A DNA stretch of 64,000 nt from Branchiostoma floridae (taxonomy: Eukaryota > Chordata > Leptocardii > Amphioxiformes > Branchiostomatidae), in the NCBI RefSeq assembly GCF_000003815.2, contig NW_023365788.1, positions 1-64,000 of the forward strand. Direction: 5' to 3'. Below, piece by piece: positions 22,114 to 32,800 of the stretch. The translations under genes and the position numbers were made by a program. Position 1 is the stretch's first letter. The number at the start of each line of letters is the position of its first letter. The notes below the pieces were generated by a model, which had not been told where the DNA came from, made no database searches, and saw nothing but the letters and a program-made list of their open reading frames with translations.

Positions 22114-24501
22114 TTAGCCGTCACTGATTTTAGTAGGAGTTATGGAATAGTTCATGTAAGTGTCATATGTTGGAGGGGGGTCTTCAAAATCGTCATCGGC
22201 GTATTGTTCGTTTTGCTGCCGCCGGTCTTGCCTCTGTCTTTCCGCCGAGTCTTGCGCCACTAACCGGGACATTCTAACACCCCGCAGTAAGGCTTGTACG
22301 GACAGCGGTGTTATGACTTGCTGTGAGCTCTGCAGCTGTATGGGTGTATAGACAAAGTCCTGGGACACTGTAGGTCCACCGGGGGAAGAGGAAGGGAAAT
22401 CTACGGGGTGTGTCGGCGAGGCTCCCGTCTCGTCCACTATCTCTACCGGTTCCGTCACGACGTCGTAGTAACTCGGAGGAGGGGCATTCAGTGCTTCTTC
22501 GTGAGCGCGTTCTTGAGCTGAAATATAGCATAGAATAGGGATGATACCTTTAAAGTACAGAGAGGCACACTGCTGAATGGTATAAATGTAACGTAACTGA
22601 TACTTTGCAGGCATCCTATCATAGTATCATATGATCCTGACTTTATTTAGAGGCCACTAAAGAAAGACGTCCCCGCACCCTTCTCCGTTTGTATAGCCCT
22701 TGGGCCGCACAGCTTTAACTTTGTGAAATCGAATCCATGCCATATGATTGTAGTTGAATATTACAGTTGTACATGTACACAGCAACAAACCGCAAGTGTA
22801 CTGTAATCATGATCTTCTACACTTATGTCAAAGAATTACCCTCCAAATGTATAGTGCTGTACAGCGACAAAAAGAATAACTAAATTACGCCAGGATATAT
22901 AAAGGATATATGTCCTATTTGAAAGTCATTTCGCATTTTTCCGTGACGAAGTTGTCTTAGTTTATACTTCACCCCAATCCTTTAATGTGACGAGTGCATT
23001 AATTTGAAAGGTGACCGTTCGATCGGTCACTGACCTCGTATATTTTAAGGTCGTTTCGCAAATGTTTATTTTTTTCGTGACAAAATTGTCATATTTGCAT
23101 TTATGCTTGCCCCCCTCCATCCTTTAACATAGCTAGCACTGTTAATTTTTCTCCAAAATAAGCCTAAATTCTTACTCTTGTCACCGCAAATAAACGCATT
23201 TCACAGATTTCAAATAGGACAAAGCTAAGTCAAGAAATGAAATTTTGACATTTTGGGGAAAACCTTAATCATCAGTTTAATCATGGCGAGTGCATCGTTT
23301 GAAAGGTGACTGTCCGATCGGTCACTGACCTCGTATCCTCCTCCTGTAGCAGACTCCGAAGCATGCGCAGGCCAGGATGATGCAGACCGTGAGGATGCCC
23401 ATGATGACCAGGGTCCGGTGGACGGTCAGGGGGAGCTCCTGATGACCCGGTGATGACTTACCTGTACGAAAATAGGGCAAATGTCAAAGGTCATTGTCAT
23501 CTTCACTTTCAGTTTATTTAACACTAGTTCATCTTTATCCATAGGGTAAACTTTATCCGTTCTTCTTAAGCTTAAGAACAATGTATTTAGGGATATCAAG
23601 TCGACAGATAATGGTTTCCAACTGCAATATTTAAAAAATAAAAATACCATCCATCGATTTGATATCACTGAATACAATGTTTAGCAACACAACGGATATA
23701 GGTTACCCCGCGGATAAAGGTGAACTAACGTTACATTTCGCCTTGTAGGCCTACGTCACATTTCCAAACCGGGGCCCGGCCGGGCTGTTTGTGGAAACGG
23801 AAAATAGAAATATATACATAAATTTTAGTATCATTTGCTAAGCATTCCGAGGTACTTTGATTTTGTGATTCGAGTATTATTTGACAGTTTTCTTGTATTT
23901 TGTTTGTATTTGTTCATCTAATTTATTATTAATGTCTGAGGGTTTCCACAGTGCTACATTGAAAAACGCCCATTGAAGGCTCATTGGTTAAAGGTAACCT
24001 AAGCAATATTACAGCGTCAAAGTGGAAATATTCTGAATAAGACAATTTGCATGATATTGACATCTACTGCACTGTATTCTCACATTTACATCATAATTTG
24101 ATACTTTGAGCGGTTAAAAACAGCCCAGAGACAAGTTGCACGAGGATATTCCTTATTATTGTACCCCCCCAAAATAAGGACTTGATCTGGAATCCTTGTG
24201 CAACTCATTCCCGCGCTGTTTTTAACGGCTCAATTTATGAAATAATGATGTAAATGTGCTAAAATAGTGCATTAGATGTCAATATTACAGACTGCCTTAT
24301 TCAGAATGTTTACACTCTTAACAATGTGATATTGCTTAGGTTGCCTTTAAATAAACAAACAAACAAACAAAGAAGCAAACAAACATGTTCCTTACCGGAG
24401 TCAAATCCAATGTCGTCCTGTGTTGCGGCTGGGAAGAAGGTGAGGAAGGTGATGAGTAAGGTGAGGAGGGGAGCGAGGTGAGCACTCATCAGTTTCATCA
24501 T
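22114..24501 (-). CDS. Single-pass membrane protein with two PPxY motifs (213 aa)
   Basis: Exons on the minus strand: 24501-24396, 23461-23330, 22517-22114 (TAA). GT/AG junctions are phase-consistent (1, 1). Residues 1-30 look like a signal peptide (MMKLMSAHLAPLLTLLITFL, then TFFPAATQ). A short extracellular segment follows, then one membrane helix (TLVIMGILTVCIILACACFG) ending in VCYRRRIR, with several juxtamembrane cysteines that could be palmitoylated. The cytoplasmic tail carries PPPSYYD and, near the C-terminus, PPPTYDTY, separated by a Ser/Pro/Gln-rich linker. Two PPxY motifs are the classical ligands of WW domains of NEDD4-family ubiquitin ligases. I infer an adaptor or trafficking protein; no orthologue is recognised. 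The frame is open upstream to an acceptor (CCACAG|AT, exon start 24566) that would join in phase to a mini-exon at 26898-26868, so the true start may be upstream. Confidence 0.75.
22620..23329. other. Intron 2 of the PPxY gene
   Basis: Contains two copies of a segment around GAAAGGTGACYGTYCGATCG (about 23007 and 23300) with GGTCACTGACCTCGTAT after each; the second copy runs into the donor of exon 2 (GAG|GTCAGTG). Otherwise nothing is recognised. Confidence 0.5.
23517..23733. mobile_element. MITE with AGTTCACCTTTATCC-type ends, copy 3
   Basis: The right end GCGGATAAAGGTGAACTAAC matches the other copies; the left end is diverged (ACTAGTTCATCTTTATCC). It lies in intron 1 of the PPxY gene. Confidence 0.75.
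23990..24349. mobile_element. 360-bp MITE
   Basis: The left AAAGGTAACCTAAGCAATAT is inverted at ATATTGCTTAGGTTGCCTTT; arms continue (GCGGTTAAAAACAGC near the centre, inverted at GCTGTTTTTAACGGC). No coding. Confidence 0.8.
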
Positions 24502-24629
24502 CACCAACGTGCAGGTATGGCGCAGTAGTGTAGCGGTTGGCGGGAATTTCTCCATGTCATCCGTATCTGTGGCGACAAATATGGAGTGTTCTTCTATCAT
24601 TAAAAGTACTGCAGCGACTGTTATTGAGT

Positions 24630-24843
24630 ACTGTAAATGCAGAAACGTTCGCGGTGGTTTAATGCTCGCGGTTTTCGCGGTGGCTGCTTCACCGCGAATT
24701 CAAAACCACCGCGAACATTTTTCCATGGCAGTGAGAGACTACAGTGCATGGTGCTACCGCGAACTTAAAACCACCGCGAAAAGTCATTTTTCCCGCTTCC
24801 GCGAAATTAAATCCCCGCGAACTTATATAAAATGCATTTACAA
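24630..24843. mobile_element. MITE with ACTGTAAATGCA ends, copy 1
   Basis: CTGTAAATGCAGAAACGTTC at left and an inverted TGCATTTAC right end, with internal CGCGGTGGTTT/AAACCACCGCG inverted pairs. Copy 2 is at 40391-40573, a relative at 39178-39402. Confidence 0.8.
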
Positions 24844-24849
24844 TTTTCT

Positions 24850-26860
24850 TATCTTTCTCTGTCAAAGAAAGGATCTTCTGCCATGGTGGCTCTGGTGTCA
24901 GAGTAGGACTGGCACCCGACGTAACGTTAAACGTATGTAAAATCAAAGAAAGAAAGAAAAGTAAGACAGTGTACCCAAGAAAATGCTGTGTTGAAGAACA
25001 CGAGACTATATTCGGCTCCATGCGAGTCAAATTTGTGAATCGGTGACCTATATATCTCCAGGTCCGTGGCCACGTGAACACTCAAGATCCGGGTCGCTTG
25101 TTATTTGAAATTTTGATATTTACAGACGTAAGGCGAAGGCGAAGACCTATATGGTCCTGAAAAATTAGGGTCAGTCGGTACAGATTTTCTTCATTTTCTT
25201 GTTGAGATTTTGTGGGAATCGTTGTCCAATTGCACTGATAAAAATTAGGAAACAAGATCGAAAGGTGTTTTTTCTTTCGTCCCTTGCCCAGCGCTAGTAG
25301 TCGACAAAAAAGGATCGGCAGGAATTGAAGGGAACACGACATTTTTTTCTTAGGCCTATTATAGTATTAACAATAGTAGGTTCATGGTATTGTATAAACA
25401 GGGTGGTACCAAAATAGCAAAAAACGGCGCTCAAAGGTTTGTGGTTTAGAAAAATACACATTCAACATGAACTACTGCTTTTAGGTCATTGGAGAAAGCG
25501 TAACAAAGACCACATAATGTACAGCTTAGTGAAACTGTTGTGCGTGGCGAGCGACACACGTGAAGATCTTATAAATTTGGAAATCACAAAGCAGACGTCA
25601 CAATGTCATCTAATTTTCTAACAATTTTTAAAACTCTGTTATGCCTTTTTAAAGTAACGTTAAAGGTCAAAGATATCTAGGAGATGGTAGATAATTCTGG
25701 CGCCATTTTTGCACACCTGGTACGCACAGGTACGCAGTGTTGTTGTGCGGCCATTGTATAACCTGGAATGACCTGGAACCGCCCCAGGCACGGCAAAAGT
25801 GCTATTAAAGTGTTCTTAAATTTGTACCCATGCGAGTCAACCGTAATGAACACAAGCGCTACTTTCTTGTAGTAGATCAACACTTGGAATGCGACGTTTG
25901 ACATACGTACGTTACAAAGTGGCTATAGATAAAAGATAGGAAATATATATGGGCATATAAATTTAGTTTTACAAACTAGTAGCTTCGCGCCAAAACGTTA
26001 AAAGAAATCCGGGTCTTTGTCATGTGCAATCGAGCACGGTACCGTACCTATCATCAGTGAGACACTAAGGGTCGCAGCTGAAAGAATTGTACTAAATACC
26101 TTACTTTAAGTTTGCTCCTTCCGTGCCTAAATACAGGGTAAATATATGTAGGGTCATGTAGGGCCACAATATGTTACAAAATAATATGACAGTCCATATG
26201 CCAGTCGTTTGACAATTTTGTGAGCCGATCGTGCCGTGCTGCGGTTGTTTTACTCAGAACGTGACAGAATTTCGTCCGAAATCACTGACCCGTGCAATGT
26301 GCTAACAAGGACCGAGAAAAGGCGAAGCAACGGTTACGTATACTATATCGTTTATGGCCTAATTGTATTCTTGAACTGCGAAAGCACCTTGGCGAATCAT
26401 TGACAGTCAATGCACTACATGGTGTACCCTGTAACTAACATTTTAAAAGGACACTTCCGTCCATGACAATATCATGAGATCTTAAAAGTGAAAATAATCC
26501 TACGGACTTTACAATGTATCAAACTCACACTAGTAGTCTAACAACCCGATAGAGAATGTTATTGACGAAAGTAGAATATTCAGCTAACGTAACACAGCAT
26601 CAAAGACGGTCAGCTACACTGTACTGTCGCGAAACGCCAGTTGGACTTGCCGTCGTTTTATGTAATGTAAATGGAAGTAACCCGATGCTAGTAGGACATG
26701 ACAGACATGGAAAATGGCTAGTGACTTCCGGGTCAGTTTGATTTTTGTATTTTTTCAATTAGATATTCAAGACAGTTCATATAACAGGTCTACATTGTTT
26801 CTTTGTGCGTACCAATAATCATATAAGGAAATATCCTTCCGCTAGCTTTAAGGAGAGAAC
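24850..26860. other. Stretch without recognised gene
   Basis: Only short unsupported frames are seen. If the mini-exon at 26868-26898 is real, this is part of a long first intron of the PPxY gene. Confidence 0.45.
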
Positions 26861-26867
26861 GCCATAC

Positions 26868-26898
26868 CTTTTTCTTTGCTTGGACGGCTACTCGGCAT
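26868..26898 (-). CDS. Possible first coding exon of the PPxY gene
   Basis: The minus strand reads ATG then PSSRPSKEK and a donor AAAG|GTATGG in phase 1. The 24566 acceptor needs phase 1, giving MPSSRPSKEKDTDDMEKF. If used, the hydrophobic stretch MMKLM...FFPAA would be an internal membrane segment or signal anchor instead of a cleaved signal peptide. Evidence is limited to splice motifs and phase. Confidence 0.3.
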
Positions 26899-26899
26899 T

Positions 26900-27175
26900 T
26901 TGTTTGCTTGACGTGGTAGACTAAAGGTGTCGGATTCTACCTGTCGGGCGGGCCACTCTCCCGGTTTGCACGTCATAATGCAGTTTTCTTGGTAACCGCT
27001 AGGCGTCGTCTCTGCTGTACTGGTCAACGGATGAACCTTGACCCTGCAGTTCTGATATCTACCGCTAAGTGTCTCTGCTTCACGGTCATCACCAACCGAA
27101 CGCTAGGTCAGATCGATCTGGATACTGTCGACGCATGAATAAACTTGGCCAGACAACAGCACCTGGACCAGGTAC
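26900..27175. promoter_or_regulatory. Candidate divergent promoter region
   Basis: It lies between the possible minus-strand first exon (26898) and a possible plus-strand non-coding exon ending at a donor (ACCAG|GTACGG, about 27170). The transporter's first coding exon starts at a strong acceptor (TTTACTAG|T, 29820), so it does need an upstream exon. The region contains a CACGTCA half-CRE and GGGCGGGCC. Speculative. Confidence 0.25.
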
Positions 27176-27732
27176 GGAATTACTGTGTTTTTGTCTTCTT
27201 TCCAGTTTTATTTTTGCGTGTATCTTACTTATCATTTACCTTATTGGACACCTTGTTGGCGCAAAAGGCGGTGAAAATGTTGGCAATTGGCTTGCTTTGT
27301 CAGGTGAACGTCCTGTCGGTTATAAACGTCATATTGCCAAAAGTTGCGATTTTCCTTTGATACGAACGCCCAAATGTCGTTTATAGCTGTTGCAATTTTT
27401 TTGCGGTTTTTGTAACACTGTCTATGATGTGTCACGTACGTCCCAAGTAATTGGCCGACTTATGTATGTTACACAAATTATATAACGTTTAATATTATAA
27501 GGTTACGTAAGGTTATAGAACTGACGTGTTCTTACTAAGTGCTGAGTCAGACTGAGTTTAGGTTAGTTCGTGATCAGTACGGTCTTTCTGCGTTAAAGTG
27601 TAGCAATTTTGCCCCCTTTGGAAGTTTGACGTCTTGTCAGTGCTATACTATTATAATAGCATATCCATGCACAGTATGGGGAGGGGGGCTATGAATTTAG
27701 GAGGGCGCATGATTTGTGTGTGTGTGTGTGTG

Positions 27733-27832
27733 NNNNNNNNNNNNNNNNNNNNNNNNNNNNNNNNNNNNNNNNNNNNNNNNNNNNNNNNNNNNNNNNNNNN
27801 NNNNNNNNNNNNNNNNNNNNNNNNNNNNNNNN
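27733..27832. other. Assembly gap (100 N)
   Basis: Exactly 100 N flanked by a TG tract and a poly-G run: a standard-size placeholder gap, probably caused by the simple repeat. Its true length is unknown. Confidence 0.99.
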
Positions 27833-27844
27833 GGGGGGGGGGGG

Positions 27845-28410
27845 TAGTTGCAGGGGGTGTTACACCTTTCTAACCAGAAGAATGCCATCTTCACCTGTCA
27901 ACCCTATGAAAGCAAATTCTATACATTTCACCTGGTGGACAACATGTCATCTCTTAGTCTTATACATATACATATACATATACATGTAATAATTAACTTT
28001 GTACAAGTAAAGTTCAAACCTTAAGGTCTTAAAGTCCACCTTGTGTAATGTTTTATCCTAACTGATCGTAAGGTTAACAGGAAGTGCCCGGCTCAGTGAG
28101 TTAACCAAAGAAAAGTTTACGGATGACATAGCTCCTAGGAATCCTTTGCTATGACTCATGCTTATATCTAGATGCTGATACAGTTAACTGTAAGTTAGTG
28201 AGTTATATGCACCTGTGTTTTCACACATTTGTCTACTTTGGGCTACAGAAGAACAGTAGAACTTCAACATCTACTTTAGTAGGAATCTTGGGCCGGGATT
28301 TCTGGTAAGAATTTAAAATTTCAGTCTATCCTCGATCAGTCATTGAATATTTATTGATCTATCCCAGTCTATACCAGTTTTCTTTTTTGCAAACCCTGTA
28401 TATATAGCAG
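27845..28410. other. Stretch without recognised gene
   Basis: AT-rich; includes a short (CATATA)n at 27964-27986. No exon or element borders are seen. Confidence 0.5.
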
Positions 28411-28725
28411 GGCTCGAAATACTCCAGGTGCATGTGCACCCAAACATTTTCTTATATGTTTATCTATGTAAAAATATCAAAGTATACTAAGTCTTATAGT
28501 CTAGTATACATCATATTCTTGACATCTAAGTGTTAGAAAGACAATAAAGATGTCTGTCATGGTACTTGTTTAAGAATTTAATAGCTTGTAACTAAGTTTT
28601 GTTATTAGCAAATTAGGTTTTTACTTCAATTTAAGTGGTGCACCCAAAATTTTGTTGGTGCACCCAATTTTTTAAGCTGGGTGCACCAGTGCACCTAATC
28701 CCAAAAATGAATTTCGAGCCCTGTA
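28411..28725. mobile_element. MITE with CAGGGCTCGAAAT ends
   Basis: CAGGGCTCGAAATACTCCAG at left, inverted ATTTCGAGCCCTG at right; internal GGTGCACC palindromes. A relative with the same terminus is at 49850-50187. Such CAGGG termini are often hAT-like. Confidence 0.75.
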
Positions 28726-29103
28726 TAGGGATAATTTTGTATGATTCAATGATGTTTCCGTACTTTAATTGAGATCCACAAAATTGTATGTTGGAAAGGA
28801 TTTCTGGCCTGGCTGTATGAAAACCTACTTTCTTATCATATATTAAAAACTGATGAGAGCAGCAAAGATCCAAAAATTAGTAAAAGTTTTCTTTTACCTT
28901 GTCATCTTTACAAGTAACGTTATAAGTTTACACAGTTTAAGGTACTTGCCTTGTAAGGGCAGACATGTTTATCACATTTGTGTAGCTGCCAAAGTCAATA
29001 ATTCTGTAAGTCAAAACTTGAGTTCAAGTGTTGTTCCACTGTTGAAAATTGGTACTACTAGTGATAAGACAAGTTCAGGTTCAACTACTGAATGGGTCAT
29101 TAA

Positions 29104-29632
29104 AGGGGCATTCCACTCCAGTAGGGAGTCTTGTTTTCCAATAGATAATGTGTCAATGAATACATAATCAGCTGAATTTTGTGGCATTCACCTTGGGATG
29201 AATTGCGCGATGTGTGTTTTTTAAAACAATATGACACTCACTAAACCCATGCAGACCCTTCCCATGCATTCCCAATACGCATAGACACCTTGTTTATCGT
29301 GCATATTTTCGGAATAAATGAGGTTCGCTTAAGCACACCGAGAAGGCAAATTGCTCATAAGATAGCAAAGAATACAAGAACAAGATGAGATTTCTTAGTG
29401 AACCTGAAATTAATTTTGTAACCGTACCTAAAAAGTTTTGCAAATTTGTATTCAGCCATAGGATTAATTCAATTAGAGGGTACTTGGGGAGTTTAGTGGA
29501 AGAGTGGATGCTTTTGAGGCACGTGGAGCAACTGGGTACTTGATCGTATAATGTGAAGTAGTATGCATTTATTACTTCCTAAAATTAATATCTATCAGAA
29601 AATAACACTCCTGTGTGGAGTGGAATGCCCCT
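29104..29632. mobile_element. TTAA-flanked MITE
   Basis: AGGGGCATTCCACTCC at left and its inverse at right, each bordered by TTAA (29100-29103 and 29633-29636). TTAA duplication is typical of piggyBac-type insertion. No transposase; it lies 5' of transporter exon 1. Confidence 0.8.
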
Positions 29633-29861
29633 TTAAGTAGCAGACAGTCAAGTTAAAGTAGTGCTATGTTAAAGAATAAGATAGAATTTAGATGTTTTAA
29701 GCATTTAAATAAATTTACTAGACATGATACATGATGTATGATACAGTGGACATGGTGATATGTTTGACCTAAATTTAAAGTTTCCAATATTTTTGTCTTT
29801 TATTGTTTGTCTTTTACTAGTATTAGTGTGAAGTCTAAGCTGGAAGACTACAACCATCAAA

Positions 29862-32800
29862 ATGGACGGCAACCGGGCGTACTACACCCTACCGTTCTTC
29901 CGATTCACCAACTTCGTCCGTATTCTGGTGTTCCTTGACGGAGTTGTCTCTGTGGCACTTTGGCTCGCAGGTAATACATACAAGTGCACCAGTAGAACTA
30001 CATGTAGAAGCAGCAGAATTATTGGTGGACATTTTTGCTAATAAAAAGGCTCAACATATTTCAAGGTAATTCAATTTCTATAACTACAGGTAGATGAAAT
30101 ATGGTGATTTTGTTTTGAGTGACATCCAACTAGATCTCCTCTATTGTTACTAGTACACTACAATTCAAGTTAGTGGGACCGCGTAGCACAGCGGGACAGT
30201 GTTTGGCCCGTTCATGAGAGGTCGCGGGTTCGAATCCGGCTGCCGTGTTACCGATCTTGTGCCCTTGGGAAAGGCACTTTACACAACTTTCCTCACTTTA
30301 CTCAGGTGAAAATGAATACCTAGCTTCGGCTAGGGCCGTCCCTCGGATAGGACGTTAAATGGAGGTCCCGTGTCTGGGGAGAGCCATACCCCAGGCACGT
30401 TAAAGAACCCACCACACGTGCGATGGTGCGGTGTGAGTGGTCCAAAACCTACAGTACCTTGGCCGCACCTGGGGCAATTACTGTCGTATTGAGGTCACCT
30501 GAGTGGTGCCGAATGGCAGCTTGCTTACCCTTGCGATTTAGCCCCGCCTATAGTAAGCTCCTCGCAATTCAGCCCCTGGCTGCAAAGAGTGAGTAGTCGG
30601 CCCACCCAATAACCCAATAACAATAATCTTGAGATTGGACTGCCTTTAGATAATTGTTAAATCTAGCAAGGCTCAAAAATGTTTTCTGCTACCTAAACTT
30701 TTTTTGTTCATAATAGTCTTTATGAAATCTTAGAAAACATTGATTTGAATCAAATAGTTGTAATGTTTGTTTGCCAATAATAAACAATCTTTTATTCATA
30801 ATAGTCTTTAGGCCTAGGAAAAAAATGTTGTGTTTCCTGTTTCCCTACCTACCCTAAAAAAACCTGCCGACCCTAGACTTTTTTTTGGGGGTGGACAGTG
30901 GAGTCACATAGCTTCCAGTTAGAATTTTTATTTAGCCTCCCTGCTTCCTATTGAAGTAAAACAATGCTTGTTCCATCTAATGAAGGATAAATGTATCTAT
31001 CATGCACAAAATTAAAGTTTGACATTGAAAGACAAGTGTCATTATACATTTCATTTTACTTTGTTCAACTGTATTGTAAATATGTATCACTAGAATTTTG
31101 GCCAGCCTAAAAAAAATACAAGAAAAAAAAAGATAATCCCTACCTACCGACCCTAATTTTTTCAGGACTGAAACAGGAAACACAACATTTTTTTTCCTAG
31201 GCCCTATGAAAGCGAGATAACTTTGATCTGAGTCAAATAGTTGTAATGTTTGTTTGCTAATGATAAAGGATCTTTCCATACAATTTTTGGTTAAGCCAGT
31301 GTATTGACTGTATTTTCCATTTTGAGATCACAATCACTCAGCAAAACACTCAAAAATTTCCAAACGCTTACCAACGAAAACAAAACTGTAACGCTGTTAA
31401 CGTCACATAACCCACTCATCATAGAAAAAGTGGGGTACTTCGTCTTCCACTGCCTCCAGAAAAGAAGTCAAACCCAAAATGCGTAGAAGTCAAACCCAAA
31501 ATGCGTAGATTGTAGCTCTCAGCAGTCCATATCATTGATAGAATAGTCACTCGTTTACACTTGTCATCATTGCTATCTATACCAAATTACTTTATTTTAT
31601 GTATGTTTACTATATTTTCTGTATGTTTCATGTTGCAATTAGCCCTCGGGCAAGAACTTGCAAATAAACTTCTGTTATATTTAATAATGAATGAATCCAC
31701 AGTGATAATGATAACATTATAGTATACACCTTTCTCATGCGGCGGCCATGATAGATCTAAAACGAGTTCAATGTGGCAAACAAAAGGCTGTCCATCATAA
31801 TTAGCAGTTCGACCAATGGTAGCCTGCCAATTAGGAAATCGACCAATAAGTGACACTGTGCGAAAGGGTGTCATTTCCGGACGTTTCTATGTTTGTATAC
31901 ATCCGGATCGGGACCGTTTCTGGATATATCCGGACAATATCCGGACGAAATCTGACATGACTCATCCCCTGCGTTTTCGGAAAATTTCAGGAGTCCGGAA
32001 CGGGACCATTTAATTCCTGCCTCATATCCGGATTTCCAGTAATGGAACGTTTTCGGACTCTTTGGAGACAAACCACGTTCCGAATATTTCGTATATATCC
32101 GGATAATTTCAGAAGTCCGGAACGGGACCAAATAATTACGTCTCATATCCGGATTTCCAGTAATGGAACGTGTTCGGACTCTTTGGATACAAATCACGTT
32201 CCGAATATTTCGTATTAATCCGGATAATTTCAGGAGTCAAGAATGGGACCATATAATCATGTCGCATATCCGGATTTCAAGTAATGGAACGTTCTAGGAC
32301 TCTTTGGAGACAAAACACGTTCCGAATATTTCATATTTTCTGAGCGCGTTCGGGGCTATTACGCCCCGGAAAGGTTGCATAAACTTAAGATATACTGAAA
32401 CATCATAGGAACAATACAACACATTATTTCAGAATATCCAGTAACTTTACGATCATGCTAAATACCTAATATTTAACGTTTCCTGTCCGTTTTAACCCCG
32501 AAAATGCTAACTCGGTAAGGCTACATTTTGTGAAAGCTTTTCAAAGACTTTCCTGTATAAATCAGATGACACAAGTATCACAACAAATACATTATGTGGA
32601 GGAACAGATCATGTTAACGTCAAGGGGCAAATCAATATGCATTTGTCTCTTAGTCTTACCAAGGAAGTTTTAGCTCACTACAACCTCATTGGTCTTCACA
32701 AAAAGTGAAGCTCGAATGAAGCCAGAGTTAAACAGTTCACTGTCAGATCCAATAATATCAAGCCCAAGTCAATAACATCATAACAAAACTGATCAGTTTA

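Noticed and set aside
27069-27386. 105-aa ORF with a hydrophobic segment
   Set aside because: No splice support or family resemblance; more likely 5' UTR/intron of the transporter.
30176-30250. tRNA gene on the plus strand
   Set aside because: Same reasoning: promoter boxes of a SINE, no paired acceptor stem.
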